Assembly: GCF_014529945.1 (NCBI RefSeq)
Contig: NZ_JACVFB010000002.1
Coordinates: forward strand, 1,116,001-1,180,000
DNA from: Chitinophaga varians
Lineage (GTDB): Bacteria > Bacteroidota > Bacteroidia > Chitinophagales > Chitinophagaceae
DNA length: 64,000 nt
Direction of reading: 5' to 3'
In this document: in pieces, positions 43,797 through 52,855 of the stretch
How the letters are laid out: each line of letters begins with the position of its first letter
Numbering within the stretch: position 1 is the first letter of the stretch
Notes under the pieces: model-generated
The model's database searches: none
What the model was told of the DNA's origin: nothing
Seen by the model: only the letters and a program-made list of their open reading frames with translations
Made by a program: the position numbers and the translations under genes

Positions 43797-46418
43797 TTAT
43801 CCGATGATGGCTTTCACGGCAGCTACCACCTGGTCCAGTTTGTCGATCTCCTGTCCACCTGCTGTGGCAAAGGATTTCTGACCGCCGCCGCCGCCTTTGA
43901 TCAGCGGAGCTACTTTTTCTTTGATGATTTTAGGCGCTTCCCAGCCTTTGGCTGTTACCAGTTCCTCTGCGATGCTGAGGGCTACGCTGGCTTTACCGCC
44001 GATGTTGGCGGCAAACAGCAGTACATGGTTGGGGATATCGTTTTTCAGCTGGAGTGCCAGTTGTTTAAGGCCTTCCGCGTTGCTAACGTTCACCACCAGT
44101 CCAAGGAAATTGACGCCGTTGATGTCCTGTGCCTGATCACGCAGGGTGGCTGCGAGCTGGCGAACTTTTTCCAGTTCCAGGGCTTCCACTTGTTTTTCCA
44201 GGGAAGACTTGTCCTGCACCAGTGTTTCCACTGTTTTTACCAGTTCTTTCGGGTTTTTCAGTACGTTTTTGATCTCTTTGAGTTGTTGCAGCTGTTCGTT
44301 CACGAAAGCTTCCGCTTTAGCGCCGGTAACGGCTTCCACGCGGCGTACGCCGGCAGCTACCGCTCCTTCAGACACAAACTTAAACAGGCCCAGTTCTCCG
44401 GTAGTGGCTACGTGTGTGCCGCCGCAGAGTTCTACGCTGTAAGCCGGGTCCATGATCACCACGCGTACCACGTCGCCGTATTTCTCACCGAAAAGAGCCA
44501 TAGCGCCCAGTTGCAGGGCTTCTTCTTTCGGCAGTTCCTTTATCACCACCGGGATGTTCTGGCGGATTTTTTCGTTGACGATCGCTTCAATCTGTGCCAG
44601 TTCTTCATCCGTTACTTTGGCGAAGTGGGAGAAGTCAAAGCGCAGGTTCTCGGCATTCACCAGAGAGCCTTTCTGGGCCACGTGCGTACCTAATACCTGG
44701 CGCAGCGCGGCGTGCAGCAGGTGGGTAGCGGAGTGGTGACGGGCAGTATTGTGACGGATATCTTTGGTGACCGTTGCTTTCACCCTGGCAGCCGGATTAG
44801 CGGGCAGTTTATCGGCGAAGTGGATGATCAGGTTATTTTCTTTTTTGGTGTCGGTGACGTGTATCACCTCATCGTCGAAGTGGAGTACGCCGGTATCGCC
44901 TACCTGTCCGCCACTTTCTGCGTAGAAAGGAGTCTGGCCCAGTACCAGCTGGAACTGCTCTTTACCTTTGGCTTTCACGGTACGGTATTTCAGCAGTTTG
45001 GTCGTGCTTTCCAGCTGTTCGTAGCCGATGAATACGGATTCCGGTGTTTCGTCGAGGATCACCCAGTCGCCGGCGTCTACGGCTGTAGCGGCGCGGGAGC
45101 GGTCTTTCTGTTGTTGCATCGCAGCCTCGAAGCCTGGCTTGTCGGCAGTAAAGCCTTTTTCCGAGGCGATGAGGGTGGTGAGGTCGAACGGAAAACCGTA
45201 AGTGTCGTATAATTCAAAGGCAGTCTGGCCGTCGATAGCTTTGGTGGCTGCCTGTTGCTGCATAAAATCTTCAATCCGGCGGATACCGCTTTCGAGGGTA
45301 CGCAGGAAGTTGTTCTCTTCTTCAAACACTACTTTCTTCACAAAGTCCACCTGTTGTTGCAGCTCAGGGAATACGTGAGAGAACTGGGCTGCCAGTACGG
45401 GCACCAGATCGTGCAGCAATGGTTTCTTCACATCGAGGAAGGAGAAGTAGTACCGTACGGCCCTGCGCAGGATGCGACGGATCACATAGCCGGCGCCGGT
45501 ATTGGATGGCAGCTGACCATCGGCGATGGTGAAGGAGATGGCGCGGATATGGTCGGCGATTACGCGGAAAGCCACGTCTTTGCGGGTATCGGTGCCTTCA
45601 TATTTCTTGCCGGTGAGCTGTTCGGTGATATGGATAGTGCCCATGAACACGTCGGTGTCGTAATTGGAGGTTTTACCCTGCAGTACGCGTACCAGTCGCT
45701 CGAAGCCCATGCCGGTGTCCACGTGTTTGGCAGGCAGCGGTTCGAGGGATTTGTCTTTCAGGCGGTTGAACTGCATGAATACATTGTTCCATATTTCGAT
45801 CACCTGTGGGTGGTCAGCGTTAACGAGCGTCTTACCGTCGATGGCCTGCCTTTCGTTGTCTGGACGGCAGTCTACGTGTATTTCGGAGCAGGGGCCGCAT
45901 GGACCGGTGTCTCCCATTTCCCAGAAGTTATCTTTTTTGTTGCCCAGCAGGATGCGGTCTTCAGGAACATGTTCTTTCCAGAAGTTATAGGCTTCCTCGT
46001 CTTTAGGCAGGTTTTCGCTCGCATCTCCTTCAAAAACAGTGACATAGAGTTTGTCTTTCGGGATTTTATACACTTCTGTCAGCAGTTCCCAGCTCCAGGC
46101 GATGGCTTCTTTCTTAAAATAGTCGCCAAAGCTCCAGTTGCCCAGCATTTCGAACATAGTATGGTGATAGGTGTCGATACCTACTTCTTCCAGGTCGTTA
46201 TGCTTGCCACTAACACGAAGACATTTTTGCGTGTCCGCCACCCGGGTGTGGGCCGGCGTTTTATTGCCCAGAAAGTAGTCTTTAAACTGGTTCATGCCCG
46301 CGTTGGTGAACATCAGGGTGGGATCGTTTTTAATCACGATAGGGGCAGAAGGAACGATCTGGTGTCCTTTTGACGCAAAAAAATCCAGGAATTGCTGTCT
46401 TATCTCAGATGCTGTCAT
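43797..46418 (-). CDS. alaS: alanine--tRNA ligase
   Basis: 873 residues, full length. It charges tRNA(Ala). The class II catalytic core is N-terminal (REQ..-like opening, FTNAGMNQFKDYFLG, KCLRVSGKHNDLEEVG, HHTMFEMLGNWSFGDYFKKEA). The editing domain carries HSATHLLHAALRQVLG and VELCGGTHV zinc ligands. The C-terminal DHHA1-like domain ends with GGGGGQKSFATAGGQ. It is divergent from the M23 peptidase gene and ends at the terminator at 43749. Confidence 0.98.
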   Translation of the reverse strand: MTASEIRQQFLDFFASKGHQIVPSAPIVIKNDPTLMFTNAGMNQFKDYFLGNKTPAHTRVADTQKCLRVSGKHNDLEEVGIDTYHHTMFEMLGNWSFGDYFKKEAIAWSWELLTEVYKIPKDKLYVTVFEGDASENLPKDEEAYNFWKEHVPEDRILLGNKKDNFWEMGDTGPCGPCSEIHVDCRPDNERQAIDGKTLVNADHPQVIEIWNNVFMQFNRLKDKSLEPLPAKHVDTGMGFERLVRVLQGKTSNYDTDVFMGTIHITEQLTGKKYEGTDTRKDVAFRVIADHIRAISFTIADGQLPSNTGAGYVIRRILRRAVRYYFSFLDVKKPLLHDLVPVLAAQFSHVFPELQQQVDFVKKVVFEEENNFLRTLESGIRRIEDFMQQQAATKAIDGQTAFELYDTYGFPFDLTTLIASEKGFTADKPGFEAAMQQQKDRSRAATAVDAGDWVILDETPESVFIGYEQLESTTKLLKYRTVKAKGKEQFQLVLGQTPFYAESGGQVGDTGVLHFDDEVIHVTDTKKENNLIIHFADKLPANPAARVKATVTKDIRHNTARHHSATHLLHAALRQVLGTHVAQKGSLVNAENLRFDFSHFAKVTDEELAQIEAIVNEKIRQNIPVVIKELPKEEALQLGAMALFGEKYGDVVRVVIMDPAYSVELCGGTHVATTGELGLFKFVSEGAVAAGVRRVEAVTGAKAEAFVNEQLQQLKEIKNVLKNPKELVKTVETLVQDKSSLEKQVEALELEKVRQLAATLRDQAQDINGVNFLGLVVNVSNAEGLKQLALQLKNDIPNHVLLFAANIGGKASVALSIAEELVTAKGWEAPKIIKEKVAPLIKGGGGGQKSFATAGGQEIDKLDQVVAAVKAIIG

Positions 46419-46769
46419 AAATATGGATGCGAGTTAATATGTATTTTTGTTGCCATGTAACAACGAAAAACAGGCGTTTCTGTATTGTTTTTCAAGCCAT
46501 TATAAAGTAGTTAGAAAATTGACATTCAAAAGGTTGATGTTTTAATCTAATTACATTAGGTTTGTGCGCCTTATTTTCCGACGGTTTACAGGGAGTGCAA
46601 AAATATCGAAACCTGTATGATTATTCAAAACAGGTTGTGTTACCCGGCAAAAAAGTTAATGTGGACAGAAAATATCGCAAAAACGGCCATCCGCTTGTTT
46701 GGACCTCATGAAATAAAACTGCTGAATCAGCGTTCACTGCTGTAAGCCAGCGTAAAGTACACCCGGTGC
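46419..46769. other. divergent intergenic region, alaS / M23 peptidase gene
   Basis: 351 bases with no gene recognised. It contains a good plus-strand promoter candidate (46533-46564), which would give the peptidase gene a ~200-base leader. The segment before alaS has no full minus-strand TAnnTTTG box. Palindromic GTTGC..GTAACAAC words lie near 46448-46467. Confidence 0.45.
46533..46564 (+). promoter_or_regulatory. candidate promoter for the M23 peptidase gene
   Basis: GTTG (46533-46536), a 20-base spacer and TAGGTTTG (46557-46564). The -7 box is a full match; the -33 box keeps TTG. Confidence 0.5.
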
Positions 46770-47741
46770 ATGAAGAAGGTTAAATATTTTTACAACACCC
46801 AAACATTAAAATATGAGAAGCTCGTAGTATCCCTGCGGGTGAAGATCCTGAGAATACTCGGGTTTGTATCTGCTGCCATCGTTACCGGGGCGATCTTTCT
46901 GTCGGTGGCCTACAGGGTGGTGGATTCCCCTAAGGAAAAGTCGCTACGCCGCGACCTGGAGGGAATGAAGGAAAAATATGAAGCTTTACAGGGCCGCATG
47001 AAGGAAGTGAAGGGGAAACTGACCGAGCTGGAAGAGCGGGACAATGAAATTTACCGGGTGATCTTTGAAGCCTCTCCTATTCCCGACAGTGCGCGGGAGG
47101 GCAAAATTAACCGCGATGAAGAGGCGGCCCAGCTGCAATCCTTCGCCAGTAGCGAAATCATGGCTTCTACAGGTATTTTGCTGAAAGAACTGACCAATCG
47201 AATCAAATCACAGGAAAAATCTTACGACGAGATTGATAATCTCGTGAAAAATAAACAGCAGATGCTGGCTTCTATTCCGGCGATACAGCCGGTGGCCAAC
47301 AAAGACCTGAAGCATATCGCTTCCGGTTTTGGATACCGTATCGATCCGATCTATAAAACCATGAAATACCACGCGGGTCTCGACTTTGCGGCGCCCAGCG
47401 GTACGCCTATCTACGCTACCGGCGATGGTACTGTGGAAGAGGCCAGTCTGAGCGACGTAGGATACGGCAACCACGTGATTGTACGACATGGATATGGCTA
47501 TAAAACGTTGTATGGCCACATGCTCCGCATGAAGGTGAAGTCCGGCCAGGCCGTAAAACGCGGTGATGTACTGGGCTGGGTAGGCAGCACCGGTAAGTCC
47601 ACCGGCCCGCACTGCCACTATGAAGTCATTAAAAACGGAGAGAAAGTTGACCCGGTGTACTTCTTCTTTAATGACCTCACTCCCGAACAATTTGACCGTA
47701 TGCTGAAGATGGCCAGGTCCGGTAACCAGTCCTTCGACTAA
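46770..47741 (+). CDS. M23-family (LytM-like) metallopeptidase
   Basis: 323 residues. A short cytoplasmic N-terminus (KKVKYFYNTQTLKYEKL), one membrane segment at about 28-48, and a coiled coil at about 53-95 (LRRDLEGMKEKYEALQGRMKEVKGKLTELEERD) precede a C-terminal M23 domain. Zinc ligands are visible in YHAGLDFAAP and GPHCHYEV. The catalytic set looks complete, so it may be an active endopeptidase trimming peptidoglycan cross-links. Coiled-coil M23 proteins of this kind can also activate amidases. The next gene, merR, is 141 bp downstream. Confidence 0.93.
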   Translation: MKKVKYFYNTQTLKYEKLVVSLRVKILRILGFVSAAIVTGAIFLSVAYRVVDSPKEKSLRRDLEGMKEKYEALQGRMKEVKGKLTELEERDNEIYRVIFEASPIPDSAREGKINRDEEAAQLQSFASSEIMASTGILLKELTNRIKSQEKSYDEIDNLVKNKQQMLASIPAIQPVANKDLKHIASGFGYRIDPIYKTMKYHAGLDFAAPSGTPIYATGDGTVEEASLSDVGYGNHVIVRHGYGYKTLYGHMLRMKVKSGQAVKRGDVLGWVGSTGKSTGPHCHYEVIKNGEKVDPVYFFFNDLTPEQFDRMLKMARSGNQSFD

Positions 47742-47882
47742 TATCCGGCGCTGTTAGTGGCTAGGTTTTAACGTGTTGTAACAGGTAAATGATATTTTTC
47801 CGGAGGATAAAAGGAGTAAGCTTGCTATGAAAAGCTTAACTTCATTCCCGTAAAGAATATTTTTCACCGTTTTTTACCATTT

Positions 47883-48389
47883 ATGCAACAGTTAGACCTC
47901 TTTTCCACACCTGGAACTCCCCACCCGGTACCGGAGACTGCGGGAGGCACTGTCAAAGCAAAAGTGAAGAAGACCATAGTTGTACCCAGACTTCCTGGTA
48001 AAAAGCGGGGACGTAAATCATTGAAAGAGGTATCGGAAGACCCAGACTTGATTATGGAGTTGGACAAATTAGTGCTGGACAAGCAATATTATTCAATTAG
48101 TGAGGTAGCTGCCATGTTCCGGGTAAATACTTCGCTGATACGTTATTGGGAAAATGAATTTGATATTCTTCAACCCAAAAAGAACAGAAAAGGGGACCGG
48201 CTGTTCCGTCAGGAAGACATCCAGCACCTCAAACTGATCTACCATTTGCTGCGGGAAAGAAAATATACCATCGAAGGCGCCAAACAAAAATTGAAGGAAG
48301 ATCTCAAACTGGCTGCCCGGAATTTCGAAATGGTACAAGCTTTGCTGAAGGTACGTGGTTTTTTAACCGAACTGAAAGATCAATTATAA
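47883..48389 (+). CDS. MerR-family transcriptional regulator
   Basis: 168 residues. The first ~60 residues are a basic, low-complexity extension (KAKVKKTIVVPRLPGKKRGRKSL) that is unusual for MerR proteins and resembles an AT-hook-like DNA contact. The winged helix-turn-helix follows at about 63-130 (YYSISEVAAMFRVNTSLIRYWENEF, GDRLFRQEDIQHLKLIYHLLRE). The tail is a short helix with no obvious effector domain or metal-binding cysteines. The thioredoxin-like gene starts 4 bases after the stop, so the two are cotranscribed. Confidence 0.9.
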   Translation: MQQLDLFSTPGTPHPVPETAGGTVKAKVKKTIVVPRLPGKKRGRKSLKEVSEDPDLIMELDKLVLDKQYYSISEVAAMFRVNTSLIRYWENEFDILQPKKNRKGDRLFRQEDIQHLKLIYHLLRERKYTIEGAKQKLKEDLKLAARNFEMVQALLKVRGFLTELKDQL

Positions 48390-48393
48390 AAAC

Positions 48394-48900
48394 ATGATTA
48401 TGCGCTTGAAAACATTACTCCTGGGAGGCGGCCTGCTTTTTTCAACAATGGCCTGGGCACAGAATGGAAACGATAAAGTGATGAAAGGCAAAATTGAAAT
48501 GAAGTCCCTGATGCAGGACCAGTCTACCGATTGGTTTTATAAAGGGGTGAACAGCTATCAGCCCAACGACAATATGCTCAACTACATTAAAGCCAATCGT
48601 ACCAACTATAACCTGGTGGTGGTAATGGGCACCTGGGATGAAACCAGCCGTAAAGTGGTTCCTGAGCTGTATAAAGTAATGATCACCGCCGGCAGCCCGG
48701 AAGATCAGGTACTGATGTTTGGCGCTGACCAGAAACTGCAGACAGATGCGCCTACTGACTATAAAGTGAAAAAACTGCCTACCGTGATCGTTTTCCGTGA
48801 TGGCAGCGAAGTAGGCCGTATCGTAGGCGCTCCGAAAGAATCTATCGAAGGAGACCTGTCCCGCATCCTGCTGAACAGCTCCAAGAAAGAAAAAGAATAA
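48394..48900 (+). CDS. exported thioredoxin-fold protein without a CxxC active site
   Basis: 168 residues with a signal peptide (LLLGGGLLFSTMAWAQ; the second ATG at 48400 is an alternative start). The mature part has the thioredoxin pattern: YNLVVVMGTWDETSRKVVPELYKVM, then a cis-Pro loop KKLPTVIVFRDGSEVGRIVG. Where thioredoxins have WCGPC this protein has TWDETSRK, and it contains no cysteine at all, so it cannot be a redox enzyme of the usual kind. A chaperone or binding role in the periplasm is possible. It is cotranscribed with merR and ends at a strong terminator. Confidence 0.85.
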   Translation: MIMRLKTLLLGGGLLFSTMAWAQNGNDKVMKGKIEMKSLMQDQSTDWFYKGVNSYQPNDNMLNYIKANRTNYNLVVVMGTWDETSRKVVPELYKVMITAGSPEDQVLMFGADQKLQTDAPTDYKVKKLPTVIVFRDGSEVGRIVGAPKESIEGDLSRILLNSSKKEKE

Positions 48901-48927
48901 CCGACTAATAAGAACTTCTAAGTAAAT

Positions 48928-48962
48928 AAAGGCCTGTTGATGTTTGTCAACAGGCCTTTTTC
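48928..48962 (+). terminator. terminator after the thioredoxin-like gene
   Basis: AAAGGCCTGTTGA / TCAACAGGCCTTT, 13-bp perfect arms with a 6-base loop, then TT and T-rich sequence. It starts 27 bases after the stop codon. Confidence 0.9.
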
Positions 48963-48971
48963 ATTTACGAA

Positions 48972-49076
48972 TTTTTTCATTTTGATATTTTGATATTGAG
49001 AGTAGGCAAGATTCATTTGGATAAGACAAGTGAACTTTTGCATACTCTCAATATCAGAATGAAAAAATATCAAAAT
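48972..49076. repeat. AT-rich inverted repeat between convergent genes
   Basis: Left arm 48972-49004 and right arm 49043-49067 are inverted copies of TTTTTTCATT(C/T)TGATATTGAGAGTA. The left arm carries an extra 8-bp TTGATATT unit. The right side ends in AAATATCAAAAT (49065-49076), 2 bases from the MscS-like gene's stop codon. Confidence 0.75.
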
Positions 49077-49078
49077 AT

Positions 49079-50182
49079 CTAAATCTCCAAATTCCCAAAT
49101 GTTACATTGGTGGAGGTAGTAGGCAGTTTCACATCATTGCCGGCCAGCAGCCGTATGATAGCGAGGTTCACGTTTTCCCGCAGGGAGGCATATTGGGTAC
49201 CATCGATGATATAGGTATTGAATATGACCTGTACTACGTAGGTGTCTTTTGTGAAATCGTGCAGGTTGACGGTGAAGCCGGGTAATATGTTGGAATTACT
49301 TTTCAGCAGGTTACGAATGTCGTCCAGTACCTTCAGCAGCTTGTCGGCAGGCGTTTCCGAGCCTATTTCAATACGCATGGCCACCCGTTGCTGCGTGCGG
49401 AGCGACAGGTTATCGAGAATGCTGTCCACCATTTTTTTGTTGGGGACGGTCACGAAAGTTTTCTCCAGGGTACGGATACGGGTGCTGCGCAGCCCGATCT
49501 TTTCTACGGTGCCCTGCCAGGAGTCCACCTTTACGCTGTCGCCTACCCGGAATGGTTTGTCGAAGAAGATGATGAAGGAGCCGATCAGGTTCTCGATGCT
49601 CTCTTTGGCAGCGAGGGCGAGGGCCGCCGCACCGATACCAAGGCCTGCGATGATCTTCTCTACCAGCGATGGGCCGAAGAGTATCCTGATAAAGGCGATG
49701 GCGCCCATGATAAAGACGATGGCCTTAAAGAAATCACGGAAGAAGACGATAAACTGATTATCTGTTTTGTCTTCCGTCAGATCCGCTTTCTTTTCCAGTA
49801 CCAGCGCGATGAAATCGATCAGGCGCAGCATGATCCAGATGATGCTCATGCTGAAAGCCAGTGACAGCAGGGTATCGGTGATGTCCTTCAGGGTGGCTTT
49901 GTTGTATACATGTACATTCAATACCGTAGGAAAGGTAAACCGGTCGATGGTCAGCATAAAAGTGACCAGCAACAGGAAGTATTCCAGCGGACGCAGCAGC
50001 AGGTTAATAAAGTCTCTTTCCTCTATCTGGGGCGACCAGTGGCGCACCAGGCGGAACAGGATGGTGGCCATCCCTTTGGATACATAACGTTTGACAAAGG
50101 ATACGAAGAGCAGTACCCCAATGAGGATGAGGTAGTCCCTTACGGGATTGTCCAGGAAGACCTGGTTCAGGAAATCATTCAT
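49079..50182 (-). CDS. small-conductance mechanosensitive channel (MscS family)
   Basis: 367 residues from the ATG at 50182; an in-frame ATG at 50221 would overlap the upstream gene and adds residues of no clear value. Four or so membrane helices occupy the first ~190 residues. The pore-lining helix (VEKIIAGLGIGAAALALAAKESIENLIGSFIIFFDKPFRVGDSV) has the Gly/Ala packing of MscS TM3. The beta domain (VDSWQGTVEKIGLRSTRIRTLEKTFVTVPNKKMVDS) and the alpha/beta C-terminal domain follow. It releases solutes on osmotic downshock. The amidohydrolase gene lies 10 bp upstream, probably in the same operon. Confidence 0.95.
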   Translation of the reverse strand: MNDFLNQVFLDNPVRDYLILIGVLLFVSFVKRYVSKGMATILFRLVRHWSPQIEERDFINLLLRPLEYFLLLVTFMLTIDRFTFPTVLNVHVYNKATLKDITDTLLSLAFSMSIIWIMLRLIDFIALVLEKKADLTEDKTDNQFIVFFRDFFKAIVFIMGAIAFIRILFGPSLVEKIIAGLGIGAAALALAAKESIENLIGSFIIFFDKPFRVGDSVKVDSWQGTVEKIGLRSTRIRTLEKTFVTVPNKKMVDSILDNLSLRTQQRVAMRIEIGSETPADKLLKVLDDIRNLLKSNSNILPGFTVNLHDFTKDTYVVQVIFNTYIIDGTQYASLRENVNLAIIRLLAGNDVKLPTTSTNVTFGNLEI

Positions 50183-50192
50183 ATGGTTAAAT

Positions 50193-51332
50193 CTAGATAA
50201 TACGTTTGATATCATTGGCAATCAGTACCACGCCGGGCTGCATACCGGCTCCGAAGCTGCCGTAGCGGCTTTCAATACCGAGGGCTTTGGCGCCGTTGCT
50301 GGTTCCCCAGCGGAGCAGCTCTTCCAGCGGTATGTCCGGGTAGTGGGTTTGTATGGTCTTTATTTCCTCCCAGACAGACAGTTGGTGGTTGGAAGCCAGG
50401 CTGTCGGTTCCCAGCGCGATGTTACATCCTGCTTCCCGGAACAGGGGGATGTTGGGCAACCGGTCTTCAATATACAAATTAGCCTGCGGACAGAAGCACC
50501 ACCAGGTTTCCAATGGTTGTTGCAAGGCAAACCGGATATCGGCCGCGGACGTATAGGTATTGTGCACCAGCAGTATTTTGTTGTGGGCAAACCGGGGCAG
50601 GTAGGCTTCCAGGCTGTTGGTGCCCGCTGCCTGGAAACTGCCGGCGTCCATACCAAAATGGGCATAAAACCGGAGGAAATCGCCGGTTTTGGTGTTGTAC
50701 AGTTCATTTTCCGCCGCACATTCCTGATTGTGGATGCTTACGGGCGAATTATGCGGTGTTTGGGCAAGCAGTCCAAACAGTGCGCTGCTGACAGAATATG
50801 GCGCGTGTGGTACAATGGAAGCGCTGTGGCCGGGTATCTCCCGGAAGGCCTGCAGTACTTCCAGGCTGTATTGGTACCGGGCGGGGGCGCTGACTTCCGC
50901 CACGCCCATACATTCCACGAAAGTATGGTAATATAGGCGCTGGTGGCGTTTCTGGGCCACCGTGGCCGGGCTGTTGCAGATGTCCCCTACTGCGGCAATG
51001 CCTGATTCCCACATGGATTGTTCGGCCTCTGCGATGGCGGTAGCCTGATCATGGCCGCTGTTGCGGTTTTCCATTACCCGGGTCAGGAAGGCCGGCAGCC
51101 CCGTTTTTTCCGGGACCGCCCCTTTCATATGTGAAAGTTCCAGGTGACAATGCGTATTAACAAATCCCGGACACAGGATACCGTCCAGCTCCCGGACATC
51201 GTTGCCGGCGGTATTTTCCGCTACAATGCCCGTCACCACTCCGTCTTCGTTCAATACCAGCACATGGCCGGGCCCCAAAAAACGCTGGCCGTCGAATATA
51301 TCTTTCCCTTTTAATTTGATCTGTTTCAACAA
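50193..51332 (-). CDS. amidohydrolase-superfamily protein
   Basis: 379 residues. The metal-binding HxH is H61-x-H63 in PGFVNTHCHLELSHMKG. IVPHAPYSVS and VSIHNQECAAENELY provide further His/Glu ligands, and ALGTDSLASNH supplies the catalytic Asp. This pattern is that of the ATZ/TRZ-like cytosine-deaminase subgroup, which includes deaminases of adenine-derived compounds such as aminodeoxyfutalosine and S-adenosylhomocysteine. The exact substrate cannot be fixed from sequence alone, and no menaquinone genes are next to it. It is followed by the MscS-like gene after 10 bp. Confidence 0.85.
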   Translation of the reverse strand: MLKQIKLKGKDIFDGQRFLGPGHVLVLNEDGVVTGIVAENTAGNDVRELDGILCPGFVNTHCHLELSHMKGAVPEKTGLPAFLTRVMENRNSGHDQATAIAEAEQSMWESGIAAVGDICNSPATVAQKRHQRLYYHTFVECMGVAEVSAPARYQYSLEVLQAFREIPGHSASIVPHAPYSVSSALFGLLAQTPHNSPVSIHNQECAAENELYNTKTGDFLRFYAHFGMDAGSFQAAGTNSLEAYLPRFAHNKILLVHNTYTSAADIRFALQQPLETWWCFCPQANLYIEDRLPNIPLFREAGCNIALGTDSLASNHQLSVWEEIKTIQTHYPDIPLEELLRWGTSNGAKALGIESRYGSFGAGMQPGVVLIANDIKRII

Positions 51333-51359
51333 CCTGATATTTAATTAAATGAATGGTGT

Positions 51360-51367
51360 TAATTTTG
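51360..51367 (+). promoter_or_regulatory. candidate -7 box for prfA
   Basis: TAATTTTG, a full match to TAnnTTTG, with a predicted leader of ~58 bases to the ATG at 51432. No clear -33 TTTG. Confidence 0.4.
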
Positions 51368-51431
51368 CAACCCGATTAGCAGTATCACCTGTCGTCTTTC
51401 AGGAGGGGATACTCAAAAGTCAAAGATAATT

Positions 51432-52496
51432 ATGATAGACAAACTCGAAGCGATAAAAGGCCGTTTTGAACAGGTTGCGCTGGCACTGACCAACCCGGAG
51501 GTAGTAAGCGACAACAAAAAATTTGGCCAGCTTAGCAAGGAATACCGACAGCTGGAAAAGATCGTGAAGGCATATGATGCCTACCGGAAGCTGTTGGACA
51601 ATATTGCCTTCAACAAGGAAGTGCTGGACAGTGGCGACGAAGAGATGCGCGAACTGGCCAAAGCCGAAACGGAAGCGCTACAGGAGCAAAAGGTAGAGCA
51701 GGAAGAGCTGATCCGTAACCTGCTGATCCCGAAAGATCCTCAGGACGAGAAAAATGCCATCCTGGAGATACGTGCCGGTACCGGTGGTGATGAGGCCAGC
51801 CTCTTCGCCGGTGACCTGATGCGTATGTACCTGCGTTTCTGTGAAACCAAAGGCTGGAGCACCAACCTGCTGAATGAAACCCCTGGTTCTGCCGGCGGTT
51901 TTAAAGAGGTAGTGATAGAAGTGAGCGGCGACGACGTATATGGTACCCTGAAGTTTGAATCCGGCGTACACCGTGTACAACGTGTGCCTGCCACAGAAGC
52001 TGCCGGTCGTGTACATACTTCCGCTGCTACAGTGGCGGTACTGCCTGAGGCCGAAGAGGTAGACGTGGATGTCCGTGAAGCCGATATCAAAATGGACACG
52101 TTCCGTTCTTCCGGCGCTGGTGGCCAGCACGTAAACAAAACCGAGTCGGCGGTAAGGCTTACCCACATTCCTACCGGCGTAGTCGTGGAATGTCAGGAAG
52201 GCCGTAGCCAGCACTCCAACCGCGAAATCGCCATGAAGATGTTGCGTACCCGTATCTACGAGGCTGCCGTTCGCAAACATGAAGATGCCATCGCTTCCCA
52301 GCGTAAGAGCCTCGTGTCTACCGGCGACCGTTCCGCGAAAATCCGTACCTATAACTATCCGCAGGGCCGCGTTACAGACCATCGTATAGGCATGACCGTT
52401 TATAACCTCGATGCTTTCATGAACGGTGAAATCAAGGACATGGTGGATGCCCTCCAGTTTGCCGAGAACGCAGAGAAGCTGAAACAGGGTAGCTAG
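51432..52496 (+). CDS. prfA: peptide chain release factor 1
   Basis: 354 residues. RF1 recognises UAA and UAG and triggers peptidyl-tRNA hydrolysis. The GGQ motif is at 230-232 (SSGAGGQHVNKT). The codon-recognition tripeptide is PAT (RVPATEAAGRVHTS), the PxT form that distinguishes RF1 from RF2. The N-terminal coiled-coil domain and C-terminal GDRSAKIRTYNYPQGRVTDHRI are complete. The usual prmC partner is not adjacent. A large palindromic element begins 7 bases after the stop codon. Confidence 0.97.
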   Translation: MIDKLEAIKGRFEQVALALTNPEVVSDNKKFGQLSKEYRQLEKIVKAYDAYRKLLDNIAFNKEVLDSGDEEMRELAKAETEALQEQKVEQEELIRNLLIPKDPQDEKNAILEIRAGTGGDEASLFAGDLMRMYLRFCETKGWSTNLLNETPGSAGGFKEVVIEVSGDDVYGTLKFESGVHRVQRVPATEAAGRVHTSAATVAVLPEAEEVDVDVREADIKMDTFRSSGAGGQHVNKTESAVRLTHIPTGVVVECQEGRSQHSNREIAMKMLRTRIYEAAVRKHEDAIASQRKSLVSTGDRSAKIRTYNYPQGRVTDHRIGMTVYNLDAFMNGEIKDMVDALQFAENAEKLKQGS

Positions 52497-52502
52497 TCCC
52501 TG

Positions 52503-52778
52503 TCACGCAAAGGAGCATAAGAGAGGAGAGCGCGCAAAGGATCGGAGGTCGGATCGGAGGTTGTTGCCCGCAAAGGCGCTAAGCAGCAAAGGCGCTAAGA
52601 AATTAAGCTCAAATAAGATTTAAAAAAGAATTAATAAAGAGCGAAGAGAACACAAAATGTGGTTTTCTTCGCTCTCTTTGTGTCCTTTGCGCCTTTGCTG
52701 CTTAGCGCCTTTGCGTGGACCATCCGCTCTTATCTCCGCTCCTTTGCGCGCTCTGCTCTCTTACGCCCCTTTGCGTGA
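52503..52778. repeat. TCACGCAAAG-bounded element, copy 3: a 276-bp near-palindrome
   Basis: It opens with TCACGCAAAG and closes with its exact reverse complement CTTTGCGTGA. Outer arms of about 95 bases pair with high similarity: AGAG.AGAGCGCGCAAAGGA near 52523-52541 with TCCTTTGCGCGCTCTGCTCT near 52740-52759, and GCAAAGGCGCTAAGCAGCAAAGGCGC with GCGCCTTTGCTGCTTAGCGCCTTTGC. An inner hairpin (AGAGCGAAGAGAAC against GTTTTCTTCGCTCT) sits at the centre. It fills the gap between prfA and the DUF937-like gene; nothing else was seen in this stretch. Confidence 0.88.
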
Positions 52779-52855
52779 CGCTTTGCGGGATGCCGGAATA
52801 ATCTTACATTTAATTTATACCACAATATTTTTCTTCCACAAAAATCCATATCAAG

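Noticed and set aside
45255..46373. 372-codon plus-strand frame opposite alaS
   Set aside because: Antisense to the conserved catalytic part of alaS; no recognisable protein features.
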